Source of the DNA: CAZYJR01 sp964647905
GTDB lineage: Bacteria; Desulfobacterota; DSM-4660; Desulfatiglandales; HGW-15
Assembly: GCA_964647905.1 (NCBI GenBank)
Contig: CAZYJR010000037.1
Span: forward strand, 1 to 37,807
DNA: 37,807 nt
Direction: 5' to 3'
The notes under the pieces are model-generated. The model did no database searches and was not told where the DNA came from. It saw nothing but the letters and a program-made list of their open reading frames with translations. Position 1 is the stretch's first letter. The number at the start of each line of letters is the position of its first letter. Made by a program: the position numbers and the translations under genes. Shown here piece after piece: positions 24,049 through 32,003 of the stretch.

Positions 24049-25191
24049 GTGAAGCCTCTGGACGGCGTTAGAGTGATGGAGATGGCCGGGTTGGCCCCTT
24101 CGCCTTTCTGCGGCATGGTGCTCGCGGATTTCGGCGCCGAGGTGATTGTGGTGGACCGCCTCTCGGCCGGGGCCCCCGAGATACCCAATGTCATGGAGAA
24201 TAATCCCTTTGATCGGGGAAAGCGCTCAATCAGGCTCGATCTCAAGTCGCAGGAGGGCGCCGGGATAGCCCGGGATATGATCAAGCGGGCGGACGTGCTT
24301 CTCGAGCCTTACCGCCCGGGGGTCATGGAGCGGCTGGGACTGGGGCCGGAGACCGCCATGGAGCTCAATCCCGGTCTGGTCTATGCGCGCCTGACAGGCT
24401 GGGGCCGGTCCGGACCCTATGCCTCGAGGGCGGGCCATGACATAAACTATATCGCCCTCTCCGGGGCCCTCTCCCTTTTCAAGCGCAGGGGGGAACCCCC
24501 GCTACCTCCGGCCAACGTCCTGGGAGACTTCGCCGGCGGAGGGCTTGCCTGCGCCCTGGGGATCATGGCCGCCCTGATCGCCAGGAGCACCACCGGCAGG
24601 GGCCAGGTGGTGGACTCGGCCATGCTGGACGGGGCGTCATATCTCTGCACCCAATTCTACGGGCTCCTGGCCAACGGGCTGATGAGCCTGGAGCCGGGGA
24701 CCAACATGCTGGACGGAGGGGCCCCTTACTACAGCACCTATGAGACGGCGGACGGCAAGTATGTGGCTGTCGGCGCCATAGAGGGGCGGTTCTACGCCCG
24801 GCTCCTCCAAGGCCTGGGTCTGGATCAGGAGGAGCTCCCGGACCAGAACGAAAGGGCACGGTGGCCGGAGATGCACGCCCTTTTCGAGCGGGTCTTCAGG
24901 ACCAGGACCAGGGACGAGTGGGCCGGGATATTCGAGGGGAGCGACGCTTGCGTGAGCCCGGTCCTGGGGATCGACGAGGTGAGCGGACACCCCCACAATC
25001 GCGCCAGGGACCTGATCGTCATGAGGGAAGGAATGGAGCAGCCGGCGCCGGCTCCGCGTCTATCGGAGACACCGGCGGTGGCGGGGGATCCGGCGGGGCC
25101 CCGAGGGGCTGAGACGAGGGCGGTCCTCGAGTCGCTGGGCTATCCTGCGGATCGGGTCCGTGCCTTCTTTCGTAAAGGCGTGGTGGAGTAG
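24049..25191 (+). CDS. Alpha-methylacyl-CoA racemase (CaiB/BaiF fold)
   Basis: A 380-residue member of the family III CoA-transferase fold that most likely epimerises 2-methyl-branched acyl-CoAs. Three residues needed by the Mycobacterium tuberculosis racemase (H126, D156, E241) are found at a constant offset as H130 (GHDINY), D160 (GDFAGGG) and E245 (GAIEGRF). This is better evidence for a racemase than for a CoA transferase, which uses an aspartate near 169. The start is GTG at 24049 with GGGAGG upstream. It probably shares the liv transcript, which suggests action on acyl-CoAs from branched-chain amino acids or branched fatty acids. Its stop converges on the metallo-hydrolase, 10 bases apart. 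Confidence 0.88.
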   Translation: MKPLDGVRVMEMAGLAPSPFCGMVLADFGAEVIVVDRLSAGAPEIPNVMENNPFDRGKRSIRLDLKSQEGAGIARDMIKRADVLLEPYRPGVMERLGLGPETAMELNPGLVYARLTGWGRSGPYASRAGHDINYIALSGALSLFKRRGEPPLPPANVLGDFAGGGLACALGIMAALIARSTTGRGQVVDSAMLDGASYLCTQFYGLLANGLMSLEPGTNMLDGGAPYYSTYETADGKYVAVGAIEGRFYARLLQGLGLDQEELPDQNERARWPEMHALFERVFRTRTRDEWAGIFEGSDACVSPVLGIDEVSGHPHNRARDLIVMREGMEQPAPAPRLSETPAVAGDPAGPRGAETRAVLESLGYPADRVRAFFRKGVVE

Positions 25192-25201
25192 GCCCCGGGT
25201 T

Positions 25202-26158
25202 TCATATCACCAGCCTCAGGCCGTCATAAGCAATGGTCACTTCCAGGTCGCTGTCCTTTTCCAGGAACGCGGCGAGCTCGCGGGACTCCACCAGGAGGCG
25301 GTCCAGCTCCTCGTCCGTGTGGTTGGGGTCGTGGTGGAAGAGGCAAAGGCGTCTCACCCCGGACTTTTGTGCCAGCTCCACCCCGGCCAGGTTGTTGGAA
25401 TGCCCCCAGTCCTCCTTGATCGTGCAGGCATCGGCAAAGGTGTATTGGGCGTCGAATATGAGGAGGTGGGCTCTGTGGAAGAACCCGGTGAAAGGGGCAC
25501 CCTCTGATTCCTTGTCGTTCTTGTGTTCCGCGTCCGTGGAGTATACCACCGTCCTGCCTTTCCGGGCCACGCGGTATCCATAGGACTTGCCCGGGTGGTT
25601 CTGTTCCTTGGGCGTTACCTTGAACCCTGCGATCTCCGAGTCGTCATCCGGGTCCAGGTGTACGAAACTCAGATCCGCACCCAGCCCGGCCAGGCCCAGC
25701 GGGAAGAAAGGAGGGCCGTGCTGTACGGCGAAGGCGGCCTTCAGGTCCGGATGGCATCCGTAGATTGTTATCCTGTTGCCGGGTTCCATGGCGGGTACGA
25801 AGAAGGGGAACCCCTGTATGTGGTCCCAGTGCAGATGGGACAATAGGATGTGGAATTCGCGGCGCCTGGCGGAGGAGGACTGGCGCATTATTTCGTTTCC
25901 GAGATCCCTTATCCCGGACCCGGCGTCGAAGATCAGGGAGTGATCGCCATCCCGGATTTCCACGCACGAGGTGTTCACCCCGTAGGTCGCCCGCCCGCTG
26001 AACGGGAGGTGGCGGTCCATGAAGTCGTCCACGTCCGAGTCCGGTCCCAGGCCTTTTCCCAGGGCCTTGCGGATTGCGGCCCGAACCTTGCTTCGAACGG
26101 CCCGTTCATTCAAAGGCGGCGGCAGTGAGCCTCTTGTACCCCAGAACACCACTTCCAT
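25202..26158 (-). CDS. Metallo-beta-lactamase-fold hydrolase
   Basis: A 318-residue cytoplasmic protein. The metal motif HLHWDH is at 108-113, with further ligands in NHPGKSYGYR, STDAEH, IFDAQYT, WGHSN and CLFHHDP. N-terminal WGTRGSLP is typical of the branch that includes phosphodiesterases and RNase Z-like proteins. The substrate may be a phosphodiester or cyclic nucleotide; this cannot be settled. The ATG at 26158 has AGGAGGAAGAGG before it and is preferred over an ATG nine codons upstream without a ribosome site. It lies 60 bases after the TraB-family gene on the same strand, so the two are probably one transcript. Confidence 0.85.
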   Translation of the reverse strand: MEVVFWGTRGSLPPPLNERAVRSKVRAAIRKALGKGLGPDSDVDDFMDRHLPFSGRATYGVNTSCVEIRDGDHSLIFDAGSGIRDLGNEIMRQSSSARRREFHILLSHLHWDHIQGFPFFVPAMEPGNRITIYGCHPDLKAAFAVQHGPPFFPLGLAGLGADLSFVHLDPDDDSEIAGFKVTPKEQNHPGKSYGYRVARKGRTVVYSTDAEHKNDKESEGAPFTGFFHRAHLLIFDAQYTFADACTIKEDWGHSNNLAGVELAQKSGVRRLCLFHHDPNHTDEELDRLLVESRELAAFLEKDSDLEVTIAYDGLRLVI

Positions 26159-26218
26159 TTCGGCCTCTTCCTCCTTCCTCCTCATTTGCGGCGGACCGTC
26201 GGCCCCGGTCTCGGCGGC

Positions 26219-27388
26219 TCAGGCAAAGGCCTTGACCATCAGTGGGATGGCCACAAAGGTCCCCAGCGAGCTTCCCATGTTGGTCAAGACCACCACCAAG
26301 AGGATCCTGGTGATCTTGTTGTGCCAGAAACCACGGAAAGAGGACAGGTCCTCGGAAAGGGCCTCGAAATCCCGGACCTTCGGCTTCCCCAAGAAGGCCT
26401 CCACCAGGCCCGCGACCCAGCCCGCGGCCATCATCGGGTTCAGGGAGGTGAGGGGCGAGGCCGCAACAGCGGAGAGGATGGTGACCGGGTGGGCCAGGGC
26501 CGCAGCCGCTCCCAGTCCTCCAAGGATTGCATTGGCCGCTATCCACCAGCGGATCATGTCGCCTCCGGCCGCTGATCCCGCCCTGAAGAAGCCGGCTGCG
26601 ATCAAACCCACCACCAGCGCCGGAAGGCCCCACTTGAAAACGCCTCTCCAGGGACCGGGCGGCGGGATCCTCTCCAGGGCCGAGAGGTCCGTTTCTTCCT
26701 CCCAGTTCCTCAGGATACCCGGGACATGTCCCGCTCCCACGACCGCCACCACCTTCGGACCGGGGGCCGTGCGGATCTTCTCGGCCAGGTAGCTGTCCCT
26801 CTCCTCGATCAGTGTCCGCCGCACCTCGGGCAGGGCCTCTCCCATCTCCACCAGCAGGCCTTCCAGTACGTCCATCTCCTTCAGTGCTTCAATGTCCTCG
26901 GCGGTCAGCTCGTCCACTTCGCCCCAAGAAGTCAAGAGCTGGAAAAAGAGCTTGATCTTGCTCCGGGTCCTCATCATGCGCCAGGCGCGGGTGAGGGTGA
27001 CCCTTATGTCCCTGTCAGCGAGGTGTACTCGCGCCCCGCATTCCTCGGCTGTTTGTACGGCGCGGACCATTTCCTCGCCGGGTCTTATCCCCAGGTTCTT
27101 TCCCAGCCTGCGCTGGAAGTGGGCCAGAATGAAGTTCATGAGAAGCACCGAGGCCTTCTTCTCCCTGATAACCTTGATCAGGTCCGTGTCCTTCCAGTGG
27201 TCCTTCCGGGTGAGGGCCCTGTGCCGTGACTCGCAGAGCTCCACGGCCACCGTGTCCGGGTTCTCCTCTCGTATTACGCGCTCGACCAGGTCCACGCTCC
27301 TGCTGGAGACGTGCGCCGTGCCCACCAGGACATAGTCCTTGCCGGGACCCGTTATGCGGTGGACACCCCGGTCCGGATCCGTTGTCAT
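26219..27388 (-). CDS. TraB/PrgY family membrane protein
   Basis: A 389-residue protein of the family named after the enterococcal pheromone-shutdown protein TraB, distantly related to TIKI/GumN-type proteins. Conserved pieces are GTAHVS (23-28), ELCESR (50-55), ADRDIRVTLTRAW (124-136), ERDSYLA (196-202) and VGAGHVPG (217-224). The His and Glu residues in these motifs suggest a metal-dependent hydrolase. After residue 250 come about four hydrophobic segments anchoring it in the membrane. No conjugation genes are nearby, so a pheromone role is not implied. It lies upstream of the metallo-hydrolase. Confidence 0.85.
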   Translation of the reverse strand: MTTDPDRGVHRITGPGKDYVLVGTAHVSSRSVDLVERVIREENPDTVAVELCESRHRALTRKDHWKDTDLIKVIREKKASVLLMNFILAHFQRRLGKNLGIRPGEEMVRAVQTAEECGARVHLADRDIRVTLTRAWRMMRTRSKIKLFFQLLTSWGEVDELTAEDIEALKEMDVLEGLLVEMGEALPEVRRTLIEERDSYLAEKIRTAPGPKVVAVVGAGHVPGILRNWEEETDLSALERIPPPGPWRGVFKWGLPALVVGLIAAGFFRAGSAAGGDMIRWWIAANAILGGLGAAAALAHPVTILSAVAASPLTSLNPMMAAGWVAGLVEAFLGKPKVRDFEALSEDLSSFRGFWHNKITRILLVVVLTNMGSSLGTFVAIPLMVKAFA

Positions 27389-27414
27389 GGAGAAACCCCC
27401 TTGCCGAATTCGAC

Positions 27415-27432
27415 CGGCCGGCGGACCGGCCG
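27415..27432. repeat. GC hairpin and 9-bp direct repeat before the TraB-family gene
   Basis: CGGCCGG (27415-27421), CGGA, CCGGCCG (27426-27432) form a perfect 7-bp stem. The same bases contain GACCGGCCG twice (27412-27420 and 27424-27432). It sits in the leader of the TraB-family mRNA, about 25 bases before the ATG. Confidence 0.55.
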
Positions 27433-27447
27433 ATGACTTGCTTCAGC

Positions 27448-27476
27448 CTATTAGCACAAGACGCCCCTCTTTCCAA
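27448..27476 (-). promoter_or_regulatory. Possible promoter of the TraB-family gene
   Basis: On the minus strand TTGGAA (27476-27471), 17 bases, TAATAG (27453-27448), with TG one base before the -10 box as in extended -10 promoters. Confidence 0.35.
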
Positions 27477-27668
27477 GCAACGTCTGCAATCCGTCACGCT
27501 GTGCACCGATCCCTCCCCTCGTGTTCCCGGGCCCTGGGGGAAGCGGGGAGGCCGAGGCGTCTTGCAAGTAGTGGGAGGGGGCAACTTGTCTTGACTTTTC
27601 CGGCTTATCGGTCAATATGTGGAGTCAATTGGACAACCGCCGCGAACCGCAACGATGGAGGGGATATC

Positions 27669-29471
27669 TTGACACAACATGACGAGCAATCCATGGCCGC
27701 TGTTTTCCAGAAACAAGTCGCCAGGTACGGCGACAGGGCCTGCGTGGGGTACAAGGAGCAAGGCAGGTACCGCGAGATTTCCTGGAACCAAATGGACGAG
27801 AGGATAAGGGCGGTGGCGTCCTTCCTCATGGACTCCGGCGTGGAGCCCGGACACAATGTGGGTCTTTTTTCCCCCAACCGCTGGGAGTGGTGGGTTGCGG
27901 ACCAGGCCGTTCTCTCAATAGGCGCTGCCGATGTGCCCGTTTACGCGACCAACTCGGCTGAAGAGGCCCATTACGTACTGGAGCATTCAGACGCCGGGGT
28001 CTGCTTCGTGGGCACCGGAGAGCACCTGGAAAAGGTGCTCAAGGTCAGAGACCGCCTCCCCCGCCTGAAGACGATCATCGTGTTCGACGAGGTCGAGCCG
28101 GCAGCCGGAGGAGTGTACACCCTTTCCCGGGCCATGGAGGAAGGGCGGAGGCACGACACCCGAGCGGAGTTCGACCGGCGACTGGGGGCCTTGCGCAGGG
28201 GCGATTTGGCCTCGATCATCTATACCTCGGGCACCACGGGGCCGCCTAAGGGCGTCATGCTGAGCCATGGAAACTTCGTGAGCAACGTCAATCAGATCTT
28301 GGCGGACTTCAGTGAGTTGATAGACGATCAGGATACCTTCCTGTCCTTCCTCCCCCTTTCCCACTCCTTGGAGCGGACGGCCGGCTACTACCTCTCGGTG
28401 GGTGTGGGCGGGAGGGTCTATTTCGCCGAGGACTTCTCCAAGATACAGGAGAACATGGTGGAGATACGGCCCACCTTGATCGTCAGCGTCCCCCGTCTCT
28501 ATGAAAAGATCCATGCGGGCATCCTGGCCAAGGCCGGAGAAGCCAAGGCGGCGAAGCGCTTGATCTTCGGATGGGCGGTCAAGGTGGCGGCTGAGAACCT
28601 CCCATACGCATGCAGGGATCTACCCAGAAAAGGGCTTTTGGCAATCAAGTACGCCCTGGCCGACAGGCTGGTATTCTCCAAGCTCAGGGCGGCCATAGGA
28701 ATGGACAGGCTCAAGTTCGCGGTCTCGGGGGGAGGGCCGCTCGCGGTCTTTGACGCGGAGTTTTTCCTCGGGATGGGCATTACGATCCTGGAAGGCTTCG
28801 GGCTGACCGAGACCACCCCGGTGACCAATGTCAATCGCCCTGGCAGGATCAAACCGGGCACCGTGGGTCCGGCCCTGAAGGACACCGAGATCAGGATCGA
28901 CGAGGACGGAGAGATCCTGTTCCGGGGACCCCAGGTGATGATGGGGTATTACAAGGACGAAGAGGCCACCAGGGAGGTGATGACCGAGGACGGATTTTTC
29001 CGCTCCGGCGACCTGGGCAGGGTGGATGAGGACGGGTGCCTGGTGATAACGGGGAGGAAAAAGGAGATCATTGTTACGGCCGGGGGAAAGAACATAGCCC
29101 CGTCCAACATCGAGAACACCCTCAAGGGATCACGCTTCATCGAGCAGGTGACCGTCGTGGGCGACCGGAGAAAGTATCTGTCGGCCTTGATTATTCCCAA
29201 TTTCGAGGAGCTCGCCAAGTGGGCCGGCAAGGTGGGGGTCGAGTTCAAGGACCGCGAAGACCTGGTGAGCAATGAAAGGGTCCAAAAGCTCTACGACAAG
29301 GTCATTGCAAAGTATATGCGCTCGTTTGCGAGGGCCGAGCAGATCCGGAGGTTCCGCCTCCTGCCCGACGAGTGGACTCAGTCAACAGGGGAGTTGACCC
29401 CCACGCTCAAGTGCAAGCGGCGGGTGATCGAGGAAAAATATGCGGATAAAATAGAGGAGATGTATCGCTGA
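27669..29471 (+). CDS. Long-chain fatty acid-CoA ligase (AMP-forming)
   Basis: Activates a fatty acid with ATP and CoA to acyl-CoA. The 600-residue length and organisation fit the long-chain (FadD15/FAA1-like) group. The P-loop is TSGTTGPPKG (186-195), the adenylate motif EGFGLTETTP, then SGDLGRVDEDG and TGRKKEIIVTAGGKNIAP of the hinge and C-terminal lobe. The start is TTG at 27669 with GGAGGGG seven bases upstream; the in-frame ATG at 27693 has no clear ribosome site. The open frame extends further upstream without support. A TTGACT with a weak -10 box is found near 27591. glnS follows 70 bases later on the same strand. Confidence 0.93.
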   Translation: MTQHDEQSMAAVFQKQVARYGDRACVGYKEQGRYREISWNQMDERIRAVASFLMDSGVEPGHNVGLFSPNRWEWWVADQAVLSIGAADVPVYATNSAEEAHYVLEHSDAGVCFVGTGEHLEKVLKVRDRLPRLKTIIVFDEVEPAAGGVYTLSRAMEEGRRHDTRAEFDRRLGALRRGDLASIIYTSGTTGPPKGVMLSHGNFVSNVNQILADFSELIDDQDTFLSFLPLSHSLERTAGYYLSVGVGGRVYFAEDFSKIQENMVEIRPTLIVSVPRLYEKIHAGILAKAGEAKAAKRLIFGWAVKVAAENLPYACRDLPRKGLLAIKYALADRLVFSKLRAAIGMDRLKFAVSGGGPLAVFDAEFFLGMGITILEGFGLTETTPVTNVNRPGRIKPGTVGPALKDTEIRIDEDGEILFRGPQVMMGYYKDEEATREVMTEDGFFRSGDLGRVDEDGCLVITGRKKEIIVTAGGKNIAPSNIENTLKGSRFIEQVTVVGDRRKYLSALIIPNFEELAKWAGKVGVEFKDREDLVSNERVQKLYDKVIAKYMRSFARAEQIRRFRLLPDEWTQSTGELTPTLKCKRRVIEEKYADKIEEMYR

Positions 29472-29482
29472 AGACTGAAAAC

Positions 29483-29532
29483 GAATCTCTTTTGAGGCCA
29501 GAGACGTCTTTGTCAAAGAAAGGAGAGGATTC
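29483..29532 (+). promoter_or_regulatory. Possible hairpin covering the glnS ribosome site
   Basis: GAATCTCTTTT (29483-29493) can pair with the A/G-rich segment at 29521-29532 that ends GATTC, giving about 11 pairs (two of them G-T) with one bulged G. The right arm contains AGGAG, the likely ribosome site of glnS. This is a structure prediction by eye. Confidence 0.3.
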
Positions 29533-29541
29533 TCACGAAAT

Positions 29542-31239
29542 ATGACCGCAAGCGAAAACGGCCCCAGACAGAACTTTATAAGAAATATCATCAGCGAGGA
29601 CGTGCGCAATGGAAAGAACGGGGGGCGGGTTCATACGCGTTTTCCTCCCGAGCCCAACGGCTACCTCCATATCGGGCACGCCAAGAGCATCTGCCTCAAT
29701 TTCGGCCTTGCCGAGGAGTACGGGGGGCTCTGCAATCTGCGGTTCGATGATACCAATCCGGTCAAGGAGGAGGCCGAGTATGTGGAGTCCATAAAGGAGG
29801 ACGTGCGGTGGCTGGGCTTTGACTGGGGCGACCGCCTTTACTACGCCTCGGATTACTTCGACCGGCTCCACGACTACGCGGTCCGGCTGATCAGGGACGG
29901 AAAGGCTTACGTGGACAGCTTGAGACCGGAGGAGATCCGCGAGTATAGGGGGACGCTGACAGAACCCGGGCGAGACAGCCCTTACAGGGACAGGCCGGTG
30001 GAGGAGAACCTGGATCTCTTTGACAGGATGAGGAGGGGGGAATTCAGAGAGGGAGAGCACGTGCTCAGGGCAAAGATCGACATGAGCGCCCCCAATCTGA
30101 ACATGCGCGATCCCGTCATCTACCGGGTCATGCACGCCTCCCATCACCGCACCGAAGACAAGTGGTGCATCTATCCCATGTACGACTTCGCCCACGGGCT
30201 CTGTGATTCCATCGAAGGGATCACCCACTCCATATGCACCTTGGAATTCGAGGATCACCGGCCGCTCTACGACTGGTTCCTGGAGCGGTTGGGGGTCTTC
30301 CACCCGCAGCAGATCGAGTTCGCCAGGCTCAACCTGGGTTACACGGTGCTGAGTAAGCGAAGGCTGTTGGAGCTGGTAAGGGGCGGTCATGTCAGCGGGT
30401 GGGACGATCCCAGGATGCCCACCATATGCGGCTTGCGCCGCCGCGGGTACACCCCCGGATCCATCCGTGTGTTCTGCGAGCGAATAGGCGTGGCCAAGAA
30501 GGAGAGCCTGGTCGATATAGCTCTACTGGAGCACAGCGTCCGGGAGGATCTGAACCTGAACGCGCCCAGGGTCATGGGGGTCTTGAGACCCCTCAGAGTG
30601 GTGATAGAGAATTACCCGGAAGGCATGGAGGAGGAGCTGGAGGCGGTGAACAACCCGGAGGATCCCGGCATGGGGACCAGGAAAGTGCCCTTTTCCCGGG
30701 TCCTCTATATCGAGAGGGACGACTTCCGGGAGGATCCGCCCCGCAAGTACTTCAGGCTGGCCCCGGGCCGGGAGGTCAGGCTCCGTTACGCCTACTTCAT
30801 AACATGCACCGGGGTGGTGAAGGACCCGGAGACCGGCGAGGTCACTGAGCTCCGCTGCACATACGATCCCGATACCCGCGGCGGGGACTCCCCTGACGGG
30901 AGGAAGGTCAGGGGGACGCTCCACTGGGTATCGGCCCGCCACGCACTGGAGGCCGAGGTGAGGCTCTACGACCGGCTCTTCCTCAAGCCCAATCCGGCCG
31001 GCGGGACCGGGGGGGAAGACTGGAAACAGGCCTTGAATCCGAACTCGCTGGAGGTCCTGACCTCCTGCCGGCTCGAACCCGGGTTGGCCGGCGCGGAGCC
31101 CGGCGGGCGATACCAGTTCGAGCGCCTCGGGTACTTTTGCGTGGATAGCAGGGATTCCCGCCCGGGGCGCCCGGTCTTCAACCGAACCGTCCCTTTGAGG
31201 GACTCTTGGGCAAAGATCGAAAAGACCGGGGCCGCCTGA
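29542..31239 (+). CDS. glnS: Glutaminyl-tRNA synthetase
   Basis: Charges tRNA-Gln directly, so this organism need not rely only on the amidotransferase route for Gln-tRNA. The 565-residue protein has the class I motif HIGH (43-46, PPEPNGYLHIGHAK) and VLSKRRL at 269-275 in place of KMSKS, as in E. coli GlnRS. DDTNP follows HIGH, and the C-terminal two beta-barrel anticodon-binding domain is complete. The ATG is preceded by AAAGGAGAGG, though with about 13 bases between them, which is rather long. A J-domain gene follows almost at once. Confidence 0.96.
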   Translation: MTASENGPRQNFIRNIISEDVRNGKNGGRVHTRFPPEPNGYLHIGHAKSICLNFGLAEEYGGLCNLRFDDTNPVKEEAEYVESIKEDVRWLGFDWGDRLYYASDYFDRLHDYAVRLIRDGKAYVDSLRPEEIREYRGTLTEPGRDSPYRDRPVEENLDLFDRMRRGEFREGEHVLRAKIDMSAPNLNMRDPVIYRVMHASHHRTEDKWCIYPMYDFAHGLCDSIEGITHSICTLEFEDHRPLYDWFLERLGVFHPQQIEFARLNLGYTVLSKRRLLELVRGGHVSGWDDPRMPTICGLRRRGYTPGSIRVFCERIGVAKKESLVDIALLEHSVREDLNLNAPRVMGVLRPLRVVIENYPEGMEEELEAVNNPEDPGMGTRKVPFSRVLYIERDDFREDPPRKYFRLAPGREVRLRYAYFITCTGVVKDPETGEVTELRCTYDPDTRGGDSPDGRKVRGTLHWVSARHALEAEVRLYDRLFLKPNPAGGTGGEDWKQALNPNSLEVLTSCRLEPGLAGAEPGGRYQFERLGYFCVDSRDSRPGRPVFNRTVPLRDSWAKIEKTGAA

Positions 31240-31284
31240 TTCATGTCGTCTCAGGCCCGGCCCGGCCCCCGTTGGGAGGAGCTT

Positions 31285-31623
31285 ATGGACTTAGGTCGGT
31301 GTCTGGACCTCCTGGAGTTGGAAGAGTGCGGGTCGGTCGAGGAGGCAAGGCGCGCCTACATGGACTTGGTCCGGGTTTGGCACCCCGACCGCTTTTCCCA
31401 TGATCCGCGGTTGCGAGCAAGGGCCGAGGAGAAGCTCAAGCGGTTGAACCTGGCGTATGAGACCCTGCTCGCTCATTTCACCGGTCCGGGAGGGACCACC
31501 CGACCCCGGGTGAGCGGGGATAGCGGGGTCACGCCCACGGAGGCGTTTTTCGAGGCGGGAACGCGCAGGGTCCTCTGCGTCGTGTCCTCGCTTACCCGGG
31601 CTTTTCGGGCAGCCCTCCAGTGA
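31285..31623 (+). CDS. Minimal J-domain protein
   Basis: A 112-residue protein whose first 70 residues form a J domain, with helix II RRAYMDLVRVWHPDRF carrying the essential His-Pro-Asp, and helix III LRARAEEKLKRLNLAYETLL. Proteins of this kind stimulate the ATPase of a DnaK-type chaperone. The Gly/Phe and zinc regions of DnaJ are missing; the tail ends in a short hydrophobic stretch (VLCVVSSLTRAFRAAL). The ATG at 31285 has GGGAGGAG right before it; an ATG at 31243, 4 bases after glnS, adds 14 residues but lacks a ribosome site. Partner and client are unknown. Confidence 0.8.
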   Translation: MDLGRCLDLLELEECGSVEEARRAYMDLVRVWHPDRFSHDPRLRARAEEKLKRLNLAYETLLAHFTGPGGTTRPRVSGDSGVTPTEAFFEAGTRRVLCVVSSLTRAFRAALQ

Positions 31624-31637
31624 ATTTCCCCGACTTC

Positions 31638-31665
31638 TTGCCATCCCGCAGGGTTTTGTGATAAC
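31638..31665 (+). promoter_or_regulatory. Possible promoter of the small coiled-coil gene
   Basis: TTGCCA (31638-31643), 16 bases, GATAAC (31660-31665), with TG (31657-31658) upstream of the -10 box. Confidence 0.35.
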
Positions 31666-31759
31666 CGGGTCGAAGCGGCGGCCGTTTACAGCCTCCTACT
31701 TTTCCATCCCCGGCGGTCTTCACGCCCTTGATGAGACGCCGGGGGCAAGGGAAGTCCGC

Positions 31760-31981
31760 ATGATGGATAAAGAGACGAAAAAGAAGCTTAAAAGGATTCA
31801 AAAAGAGTTTAAAAAGCTTAACAAAAAATATAATAAGGTGGAATTCAGGCCATGTAAAAACGATGCGGAGTTGAGGGCCAAAGAGGCCGAGTTGAAGGCC
31901 TTGAGGCAAAAAATGAATGAACTGGAGAGAGAGCAGGACCGATGCATGCTGGATTCCGGCGGGCTCAGGCACGGGGGGTAG
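31760..31981 (+). CDS. Small Lys/Glu-rich coiled-coil protein, unknown function
   Basis: A 73-residue protein beginning MMDKETKKKLKRIQKEF and almost entirely made of charged heptad-like repeats (about 3-65), predicted to be helical and coiled-coil, with two cysteines (about 32 and 62). The ATG at 31760 (or 31763) follows AAGGGA at suitable distance; a longer version starting at 31658 is less likely. The first third of the gene is strikingly A-rich (31785-31845) compared with the surrounding GC-rich DNA, which may reflect the many lysines or a foreign origin. I do not recognise a family. Confidence 0.6.
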   Translation: MMDKETKKKLKRIQKEFKKLNKKYNKVEFRPCKNDAELRAKEAELKALRQKMNELEREQDRCMLDSGGLRHGG

Positions 31982-32003
31982 GGAGCGGGAGAGTGAACCG
32001 GAC

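Noticed and set aside
26158..27388. TraB-family gene as part of a conjugation or pheromone system
   Set aside because: No transfer, relaxase or type IV secretion genes nearby; the family is widespread in organisms without conjugation pheromones.
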